Shown here one piece after another: positions 43,966 to 50,010 of a stretch of DNA of 64,000 bases; position 1 is the first letter of the stretch, and every line of letters begins with the position of its first letter. The notes below the pieces were generated by a model that saw only the letters and a list, made by a program, of their open reading frames with translations, was not told the origin of the DNA and did not search any database. Where the stretch lies: NCBI GenBank assembly GCA_944388175.1, contig CALXHR010000006.1, positions 1 through 64,000 of the forward strand. Reading direction: 5' to 3'. The position numbers and the translations under genes were made by a program. The stretch is from an uncultured Gemmiger sp. Its GTDB lineage: Bacteria; Bacillota; Clostridia; Oscillospirales; Ruminococcaceae.

Positions 43966-43994
43966 ATCTTAGTTTAACAACCATTAGTTGTCAA
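43966..43994 (-). promoter_or_regulatory. Regulator promoter with operator dyad
   Basis: TTGACA, 17-bp spacer, TAAGAT on the minus strand. The dyad ACAAC-N5-GTTGT (43977-43991), extended by TT/AA on each side, starts inside the -35 hexamer, a typical repressor position. Confidence 0.75.
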
Positions 43995-44037
43995 TAGCAT
44001 TTTGCGGACTGCCCGGAATTTTCTTTTTGCCGCACCA

Positions 44038-44069
44038 AAAAAGGGACTGCCAAAAAGCAGTCCCTTTTT
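44038..44069. terminator. Bidirectional terminator after the second AI-2E permease gene
   Basis: AAAAGGGACTGC and GCAGTCCCTTTT pair across CAAAAA, with T-runs on both sides. It isolates the phage regulator promoter from the permease operon. Confidence 0.9.
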
Positions 44070-44088
44070 GTTTCTTTTTTGCACCGCG

Positions 44089-45306
44089 TCAATGCGTCAG
44101 CGCGGCATCCTCCTCGCGGTCGGGGTCCCCGTCCCCGGCGGGGCCCTCCGGCCAGGGCTCTGCGGCCAGGGGCTCGCCCTCGGCGTCGATGCCGCGGCGC
44201 TGCAGCAGCGCCGCCACGGCCTGGTGCAGCAAACCGTACAGCGTGGCGAACAGCGGCACGCCGATGACCATGCCCGGCAGCCCGAACAGCCCGCCGCCGA
44301 CGACGATGGCAAACAGCACCCACAGCGACGAGATGCCGACCGACTGGCCCAGAATTTTGGGCCCGATAAAGTTGCCGTCCAGCTGCTGGATGACGAGGAT
44401 GAGCACCGCAAAGACCAGCGCCTGCAGCGGGTCGACCAGCAGCAGGATGAACAGGCTGGGGATGGCCCCGATGAACGGCCCGAACACCGGGATAATGTTG
44501 GTGATGCCCACAAACACGCTGATGAGCAGCGCAAAATCCAGCCCCAAAAGCGACATGAGCACAAAGGTCAGCACGCCGATGATGGCGGAGTCAATGACTT
44601 TGCCCACATAGAAGCCGGTAAAATTTTCGTTGGTAAAGTGGCACAGGCGCAGCACGTTTTCGGCCACGGGCGGCGGCAGCACCGCCCGCGTGATGGTGCG
44701 CAGCTGGTGCAGCAGTTTGCTCTTGCCCGAAAGCATGTAGATGCTGGACGCCACCGCCGTGAACACCGCCACAAAGTTGGACGCCACGCCGCCCAGCGTG
44801 GCGACGATCTGCGGCATGGCGCTGCTGACGAGGTTGTAGGCCTGGCGCATCAGCGCTTCCGAATCTTCCAGCAGGTCCAGCACATGCTGCACCGGCAGGC
44901 CGTAGTCCTGCTGGACCATCAGCAGCGTGCGGCGCACTTCCTCCATGTAGCCGGGCAGGCTGGAAAACAGCATGGCAAAACTGCCGCCGATCTGCGGCAG
45001 CACCAGCCAGGCCAACAGCCACAGCAGCAGCAGCGCCGCCAGGTAGGCCAGCAAAATGGCCAGCCAACGCAGTTTGGGGGCGCCGCGCAGCAGCGTGTTG
45101 TGAAAAGTTTCGACCAGGGGGTCCAGTACAAACGCGATGACCACGCCCCCCGCAAACGGCGAAAGGATGCCCAGCAGCGTCTGCAGCCCGCCCACAAAGA
45201 AACTGAGATTTTGCAAAAACAGGTAAAACGCCGCCCCCGCAAAAATCAGGCACAGCCAATCCAACATGGTGGCGGGCGGTTTTTCCAGCCAGAATTTTTT
45301 GTTCAA
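44089..45306 (-). CDS. AI-2E family transporter (paralogue 2)
   Basis: A 405-residue membrane protein of the AI-2E/TqsA/PerM family: two N-terminal helices, a helical soluble stretch (about residues 130-190), then a cluster of helices with the family-typical segments NENFTGFYVGKVIDSAIIGV, NIIPVFGPFIGAIPSLFILL and DGNFIGPKILGQSVGISSLW. Members export quorum signals or exchange ions; substrate unknown. The start is TTG at 45306, after AAGGGG, since the upstream ATG has no such site. It lies 88 bp after its paralogue. Confidence 0.85.
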   Translation of the reverse strand: MNKKFWLEKPPATMLDWLCLIFAGAAFYLFLQNLSFFVGGLQTLLGILSPFAGGVVIAFVLDPLVETFHNTLLRGAPKLRWLAILLAYLAALLLLWLLAWLVLPQIGGSFAMLFSSLPGYMEEVRRTLLMVQQDYGLPVQHVLDLLEDSEALMRQAYNLVSSAMPQIVATLGGVASNFVAVFTAVASSIYMLSGKSKLLHQLRTITRAVLPPPVAENVLRLCHFTNENFTGFYVGKVIDSAIIGVLTFVLMSLLGLDFALLISVFVGITNIIPVFGPFIGAIPSLFILLLVDPLQALVFAVLILVIQQLDGNFIGPKILGQSVGISSLWVLFAIVVGGGLFGLPGMVIGVPLFATLYGLLHQAVAALLQRRGIDAEGEPLAAEPWPEGPAGDGDPDREEDAALTH

Positions 45307-45394
45307 CGTCCTTGCCCCTTTCCCTGCCGGCGGGCGCCGCATTCTCCTTTGTTTATTGTACCGTGCGGCGCGCCGTCAAACAAGGGACAAGTTG

Positions 45395-46543
45395 TTAAAT
45401 TTCTTCCACCGACGGCAGCGGGTTGCCGTCGGCGTCGATGCCGCGGGCCTGCAGCCCGGCCCCCACCGCCTGTTTGAGCAGCGTCACCGCCACCGCCAGC
45501 GTCGGCACGCCGATGACCATGCCCGGCAGCCCGAACAGATCGCCGCCCACAATGATGGCCAGCAGCACGCCCAGGCCCGGCAGGCCGGTGGCCCCGCCGA
45601 TGATGTGCGGCGCAATGAAGTTGCCGTCGATCTGCTGCACCACCAGGATAATCAACACAAATTCCAGCGCCTGCAGCGGGGATTCCAGCAGCAGGATGAC
45701 CGCCCCCGGCACCGCGCCGATGAACGGCCCCAGCAGCGGGATGATGTTGGTGACGCCGACGAGCACCGCAATCAGCGGCGCATAGTCCAGCCGGAACAGC
45801 GACATCAGGATAAACGTCTCGACCCCGACGAGCAGCGCGTCGACGAGCTGGCCGCCGATGTAGCCGCTGAACGTGCGGTTGGCCATGGTGCATACCGAGA
45901 GTACATTGCCCACCCGGCGCGGCGGCAGCGCCGCGCGCAGGCAGGTGCGCACCGTGTGCAGCAGCATCTCTTTGCCGGTCAGCAGATAGATGCTGACCGC
46001 CAGCGTCACAAAGCCGTCCATGGCGGCCCCGGCCACGCCGGCGGCCGCGCCGGCCGCCGCCTGCGCCGCCGCGCCCGAGATGCCCTCAAACCACTGCTCC
46101 AGCCGGATGGTCAGCAGTTCCACATAGCTTTCCAGCGTGGCGGTGTCCAGGCCAAAGGTCGTCTGCACCCAGGCCAATGCGTCCTGGATGGCGGCTTCGT
46201 AGATGCCCAGCTTGCCGACAAAGGACTGCACGCTGGACACCAGCTGCGGCACCACCAGCGCCACCAACAGCCCCACGACGCCCAGCATCAAAATATAACT
46301 CAACAGCACCGCCAGCGGCCGCTTGCCGCCAAACAGCTTTTTGGCAAAAAAGCGGGTGGGAATATCCAAAATATACGCCAGCACAATGCCCCAGGCAAAC
46401 GGCGTCAGGATGCCCAAAAACGCGCCGATGCCGCCGGCCACGGCCGGCAGCTGCATCGCAATGCCAAAAATGACGGCCACCCCGACCGCCAGGGTCAGGA
46501 AATCGCCGATGGTGCGGGGGGTGCGTTGGAACCAGTGTTTCAA
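45395..46543 (-). CDS. AI-2E family transporter (paralogue 1)
   Basis: A 382-residue paralogue of the downstream gene with the same landmarks (ANRTFSGYIGGQLVDALLVG, NIIPLLGPFIGAVPGAVILL, DGNFIAPHIIGGATGLPGLG). The start is TTG at 46543: AGGAGGG lies 8 nt before it, whereas the in-frame ATG codons further up lack a site. The pair of different paralogues could act as a heteromer or be a simple duplication. Confidence 0.85.
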   Translation of the reverse strand: MKHWFQRTPRTIGDFLTLAVGVAVIFGIAMQLPAVAGGIGAFLGILTPFAWGIVLAYILDIPTRFFAKKLFGGKRPLAVLLSYILMLGVVGLLVALVVPQLVSSVQSFVGKLGIYEAAIQDALAWVQTTFGLDTATLESYVELLTIRLEQWFEGISGAAAQAAAGAAAGVAGAAMDGFVTLAVSIYLLTGKEMLLHTVRTCLRAALPPRRVGNVLSVCTMANRTFSGYIGGQLVDALLVGVETFILMSLFRLDYAPLIAVLVGVTNIIPLLGPFIGAVPGAVILLLESPLQALEFVLIILVVQQIDGNFIAPHIIGGATGLPGLGVLLAIIVGGDLFGLPGMVIGVPTLAVAVTLLKQAVGAGLQARGIDADGNPLPSVEEI

Positions 46544-46605
46544 GAAAAAACCCTCCTGTCGGGGCGCGCCGCCCCGGTCTTTTTGTGGGAAACCCATCAT
46601 ATCGT

Positions 46606-46634
46606 ATTATAGCACATCTCCCGGCAAGATGCCA
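46606..46634 (-). promoter_or_regulatory. Promoter of the AI-2E pair
   Basis: TGGCAT, 17-bp spacer, TATAAT on the minus strand, about 60 bp before the TTG start. Confidence 0.55.
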
Positions 46635-46715
46635 CTGCCGGACGTGTCGAGCCGGCTGGTATATTTTGAAAACCCGCGCCGCGCACCACAAAGAAAAAAT
46701 TTTCCTCCCGCCGGG

Positions 46716-46744
46716 TTGACAACGCCCGCCGGGCGTGCTATAGT
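46716..46744 (+). promoter_or_regulatory. Promoter of the feo operon
   Basis: TTGACA, 17-bp spacer, TATAGT. The predicted start near 46751 coincides with the first TTAG-N6-CTAA box. Confidence 0.8.
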
Positions 46745-46751
46745 GTTTTCG

Positions 46752-46765
46752 TTAGATAAGGCTAA
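46752..46765 (+). promoter_or_regulatory. DtxR/IdeR-type iron box 1
   Basis: TTAGATAAGGCTAA within TTAGATAAGGCTAACCC closely matches the DtxR-family operator TTAGGTTAGGCTAACCTAA. It covers the transcription start, which fits Fe(II)-dependent repression. Confidence 0.75.
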
Positions 46766-46806
46766 CCCATAAACGGGCCACTTCTGCCGCGCCCGTTCCC
46801 CTATGG

Positions 46807-46841
46807 CCGCACCGCTGCCCCCGGGCGCACGGTGCGGTTTT
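46807..46841 (+). promoter_or_regulatory. Terminator-like hairpin in the feo leader
   Basis: CCGCACCG pairs with CGGTGCGG around a 15-nt GC-rich loop, followed by TTTT. It lies in the roughly 230-nt leader and could attenuate transcription. Confidence 0.45.
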
Positions 46842-46854
46842 ACCGGGGCGCGTG

Positions 46855-46868
46855 TTAGCCGTTGCTAA
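46855..46868 (+). promoter_or_regulatory. Iron box-like repeat 2
   Basis: TTAGCCGTTGCTAA has the same TTAG-N6-CTAA plan as box 1 but lies about 105 bp downstream, inside the transcribed leader. Confidence 0.5.
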
Positions 46869-46938
46869 CCTTTTGCGGGGTGCTTTGCCGCGTACCCGCG
46901 CACTGCGGCCAGAAGGCCGCTGATTTTCGGCCCTGCAG

Positions 46939-46952
46939 TTAGTGGACGCTAA
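46939..46952 (+). promoter_or_regulatory. Iron box-like repeat 3
   Basis: TTAGTGGACGCTAA, again TTAG-N6-CTAA, about 85 bp after box 2 and 32 bp before the feoA start. Confidence 0.45.
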
Positions 46953-46984
46953 TTTACAGAGCCGCCGGAAAGAGGGTGCAAACC

Positions 46985-47197
46985 ATGCCGTTGACGATGG
47001 CGAAGCCGGGCGAGATGCTGACCATCCACAAGATCACCGGCCGCGACGAGGTGCGCCAGCACCTGGCCGAGTTGGGCTTTGTGGTGGGCGAGCGCGTCTG
47101 CGTTGTGAACGAACTGGGCGGCAACCTGATCGTCCAGGTCAAAGAAAGCCGCATTGCGCTGAGCAAAGCGCTGGCCGCGCGCATCCTGGCCGGGTAA
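46985..47197 (+). CDS. feoA: FeoA-domain protein (first)
   Basis: A 70-residue SH3-like protein (MAKPGEMLTIHKITGRDEVR, HLAELGFVVGERVCVVNELG, NLIVQVKESRIALSKALAAR). FeoA proteins act in the cytosol on FeoB during ferrous iron uptake. The ATG at 46985 follows AAAGAGGG; a GTG three codons earlier is also possible. First gene of the feo operon. Confidence 0.9.
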   Translation: MPLTMAKPGEMLTIHKITGRDEVRQHLAELGFVVGERVCVVNELGGNLIVQVKESRIALSKALAARILAG

Positions 47198-47260
47198 AGC
47201 AACGCGGCGCGGGGCCTGCGCGGCCCCGGTCCCAGAAAAAAAGTGGAGGAGGCAATTTGT

Positions 47261-47482
47261 ATGAAAACACTCAGAGACCTCAAGGTCGGCCAGACCGCCA
47301 CGGTGGTGCGCCTGCACGGCGAAGGCCCCGTGCGGCGGCGCATCCTGGATATGGGCCTGACCAAAGGCACGCAGGTTTACCTGCGCAAAGTCGCGCCGCT
47401 GGGCGACCCGCTGGAGTTGACGGTGCGCAACTATGAGTTGAGCATCCGCAAAGCCGACGCCGAAATGGTAGAGGTAGAGTAA
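47261..47482 (+). CDS. feoA: FeoA-domain protein (second)
   Basis: A 73-residue FeoA paralogue (MKTLRDLKVGQTATVVRLHG, RRRILDMGLTKGTQVYLRKV, LELTVRNYELSIRKADAEMV), closer to the classical FeoA pattern than the first copy. A strong GGAGGAGG precedes it. Tandem FeoA genes before feoB are common in Clostridia and may form a mixed regulator of FeoB. Confidence 0.93.
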   Translation: MKTLRDLKVGQTATVVRLHGEGPVRRRILDMGLTKGTQVYLRKVAPLGDPLELTVRNYELSIRKADAEMVEVE

Positions 47483-47519
47483 CTGCGAGCGCGCGACCGC
47501 GCAGAAAGGGGTATACATT

Positions 47520-49709
47520 ATGGCGATCAAAATCGCACTGGCCGGCAACCCGAACAGCGGCAAGACGACGCTGTTCAACGCGTTGACCGGTTCCAACCAG
47601 TTCGTCGGCAACTGGCCCGGCGTCACGGTAGAAAAGAAAGAGGGCAAGCTCAAAGGCCACGACGACGTCATCATCCAGGACCTGCCCGGCATTTATTCGC
47701 TTTCGCCCTACACGCTGGAGGAAGTCGTCGCGCGCGGCTACCTGGTGGGCGAAAAACCGGACGCCATCCTCAACATCATCGACGGCACCAACATCGAGCG
47801 CAACCTCTACCTGACGACCCAGCTCATCGAGTTGGGCATCCCGGTGGTCATGGCCGTCAACATGATCGACCTGGTGCGCAAAAACGGCGACGCCATCGAC
47901 CTCAAGCGGCTGAGCAAAGAGTTGGGCTGCGAAGCCGTGGCCATCAGCGCACTGAAAGGCGAGGGCAGCCATCAGGCCGCCGAACTGGCCGTAGCCGCGG
48001 CACAGCACCGCCGCGCCGGCGAGCTGCCGCATGTGTTCACCGGCAGCGTTGAGCACGCCATCGCCCATATTGAGGAATCCATCCAGGACCAGGTCGACGC
48101 GCGCTTTTTGCGCTGGTACGCCGTCAAGCTGTTTGAGCGCGACGACAAAGTGCAGAAAGAACTGGGCCTCGACGCCGAGCTGCTGGCCCACATCGACGCG
48201 CACATCGCCGACTGCGAAAAAGAGATGGACGACGACGCCGAGAGCATCATCACCAACCAGCGCTACGCCTACATCAACACCGTCGTGGGCCGCGCGGTAC
48301 GGAAAAAGGCCCGCGTCGAGCACATGACCGCATCCGACAAGATCGACCGCATCGTCACCAACCGCATCCTGGCGCTGCCGATCTTTGCGGTGGTCATGGC
48401 GCTGATCTACACCGTCGCCATGGGCAGCACCGGCTTCTCCTTCGGCACCATGGCCACCGACTGGACCAACGACGTGCTGTTTGGCGAGGTCGTGCCCCCG
48501 GCCGTCTCCGGTTTTCTGGAATCCGTCGGCTGTGCGCCGTGGCTCAGCGGCCTGATCGTGGACGGCATTGTGTCCGGCGTCGGCGCGGTGCTGGGCTTTG
48601 TGCCGCAGATGCTTGTGCTGTTCCTGATGCTCTCCATCCTGGAGGATATCGGCTACATGGCGCGTGTCGCCTTTATCATGGACCGCATCTTCCGCCGGTT
48701 CGGGCTTTCGGGCAAGAGCTTTATCCCCATGCTGGTCGGCACCGGCTGCGGCGTGCCCGGCGTCATGGCGTCCCGCACCATTGAGAATGAGCGCGACCGC
48801 CGCATGACCATCATGACCACCTGCTTTATCCCCTGCAGCGCCAAAATGCCCATCATCGGCCTGTTTGCGGGCGCGCTGTTCGGCGGGTCCGGCCTGGTGG
48901 CGACCTCGGCCTACTTCATCGGCATGGCGGCCATCATCGCGTCGGGCATCATGCTCAAAAAGACCAAACTCTTTGCGGGCGACCCGGCCCCCTTCGTCAT
49001 GGAACTGCCCGCCTACCACATCCCGGCGTGGGGCAACGTGCTGCGCGCCACGTGGGAGCGCGGCTGGTCCTTCATCAAGCGCGCCGGCACCGTGATTTTG
49101 GCTTCCACCATTGTGCTGTGGTTCTTGCAGGGCTTCGGCTTTACCGACGGCGCGTTCGGCATGGTCGAGGATAACAACACCAGCCTGCTGGCGTCCATCG
49201 GCGGCGCGGTCAGCTTTGTCTTTGCGCCGCTCGGCTTTGGGGACTGGCGCTCGACCGTGGCCACCGTCACCGGCCTGATCGCCAAAGAGAACGTCGTCGC
49301 CACCTTTGCCGTGCTGTTCGGCTTTGCGGGCGAAGTGTCCGAGAACGGCGACGAAATCTGGAATGTGATCGCCGGGCATTTCACGGCGCTGACGGCCTAC
49401 AGCTTCATGATCTTCAACCTGCTGTGCGCCCCCTGCTTTGCCGCCATGGGCGCCATCAAGCGCGAGATGAACAACCCCCGCTGGACGGCCATCGCCATCG
49501 GCTATATGTGCCTGCTGGCGTACTGCACCTCGCTGGTGGTCTACCAGCTGGGCGGCCTGGCCACCGGCGAAGTGACGTTCAACTTCTTCACCGTCGTGGC
49601 GGTGGCGCTCGTCGGCCTGGTGCTGTGGCTGCTGCTGCGCCCCAATAAGTACGAGAACGTGAACGAGACCGCCTTTGACGCCAAGACGATCGTCTCCGCC
49701 AAGACCTGA
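47520..49709 (+). CDS. feoB: Ferrous iron transporter FeoB
   Basis: A 729-residue membrane transporter with an N-terminal G domain: GNPNSGKTTLFNAL (G1, residues 9-22), DLPGIYSLSPY (G3) and NMID (G4), then a helical spacer. The membrane part has two Gate regions, including LVGTGCGVPGVMASRTIENE with the conserved Cys, CFIPCSAKMPI, and IAKENVVATFAVLFG. It imports Fe(II) driven or gated by GTP. It starts 38 bp after the second feoA. Confidence 0.97.
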   Translation: MAIKIALAGNPNSGKTTLFNALTGSNQFVGNWPGVTVEKKEGKLKGHDDVIIQDLPGIYSLSPYTLEEVVARGYLVGEKPDAILNIIDGTNIERNLYLTTQLIELGIPVVMAVNMIDLVRKNGDAIDLKRLSKELGCEAVAISALKGEGSHQAAELAVAAAQHRRAGELPHVFTGSVEHAIAHIEESIQDQVDARFLRWYAVKLFERDDKVQKELGLDAELLAHIDAHIADCEKEMDDDAESIITNQRYAYINTVVGRAVRKKARVEHMTASDKIDRIVTNRILALPIFAVVMALIYTVAMGSTGFSFGTMATDWTNDVLFGEVVPPAVSGFLESVGCAPWLSGLIVDGIVSGVGAVLGFVPQMLVLFLMLSILEDIGYMARVAFIMDRIFRRFGLSGKSFIPMLVGTGCGVPGVMASRTIENERDRRMTIMTTCFIPCSAKMPIIGLFAGALFGGSGLVATSAYFIGMAAIIASGIMLKKTKLFAGDPAPFVMELPAYHIPAWGNVLRATWERGWSFIKRAGTVILASTIVLWFLQGFGFTDGAFGMVEDNNTSLLASIGGAVSFVFAPLGFGDWRSTVATVTGLIAKENVVATFAVLFGFAGEVSENGDEIWNVIAGHFTALTAYSFMIFNLLCAPCFAAMGAIKREMNNPRWTAIAIGYMCLLAYCTSLVVYQLGGLATGEVTFNFFTVVAVALVGLVLWLLLRPNKYENVNETAFDAKTIVSAKT

Positions 49710-49735
49710 CCCATCCTGCAAGAAAGGAGCCTGCC

Positions 49736-49933
49736 ATGCTGGAATTTCTGGCGATGAACTTCAACCTGCCCACGCTGCTGATTGCAGCGGTGGTATTTGG
49801 CGGTACCGGCTGGCTGTTGTACCGCACGCGCAAGGCAGGCGGCAGCTGCGGGGGCTGCCCCGGCGGTTGCCCCCACTGCACGGGCGGCTGCCACGGCTGC
49901 GGCCACTGCGCGCACGAGAAAAAGCCGGTCTGA
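49736..49933 (+). CDS. FeoB-associated Cys-rich membrane protein
   Basis: A 65-residue protein with one N-terminal helix (LPTLLIAAVVFGGTGWLLY), a positive turn (RTRK) and a short tail with eight cysteines and three histidines (GGSCGGCPGGCPHCTGGCHG and HCAHEKKPV). This is the FeoB-associated Cys-rich family found after feoB in Firmicutes. The tail could bind metal near FeoB; its function is not established. Confidence 0.88.
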   Translation: MLEFLAMNFNLPTLLIAAVVFGGTGWLLYRTRKAGGSCGGCPGGCPHCTGGCHGCGHCAHEKKPV

Positions 49934-49950
49934 CCGGCCCGTATACAAAC

Positions 49951-49997
49951 GCCCCAGGGGGCGCAGGCGGTACCTCCTGCGCCCCCTGGGGTTTTGT
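49951..49997. terminator. Bidirectional terminator between feo and the hydratase gene
   Basis: CCCCAGGGGGCGCAGG pairs with CCTGCGCCCCCTGGGG around CGGTACCT, followed by TTTTG. It separates two convergent operons. Confidence 0.85.
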
Positions 49998-50010
49998 TTG
50001 GGGATATGGG

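Larger units (their letters stand above)
30744..43994 (-). mobile_element. Phage-derived structural gene block without packaging or integration genes
   Basis: Sixteen minus-strand genes run in the usual siphophage late order: late regulator, portal, small scaffold-like protein, major capsid, connectors, tail tube, tail assembly proteins, tape measure, distal tail, tail-tip protein, fibre, lysin, holin. No terminase, protease, integrase, repressor or replication gene is present between the flanking host genes pgm and the AI-2E permeases. All frames are intact, tightly packed or overlapping, and match the host GC level. Two promoters share an operator dyad. It may be a decayed prophage, a transfer-agent-like element or a satellite. 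Confidence 0.85.

Noticed and set aside
43425-43997. Plus-strand frame opposite the phage regulator
   Set aside because: It is antisense to a gene with a strong ribosome binding site and HTH motif. It runs across both operator dyads and has no start signal.
28718-44000. Phage integration into tRNA-Arg
   Set aside because: The phage block begins 2 kb away, beyond pgm, and has no integrase. No repeat of the tRNA 3' end was seen at either edge.
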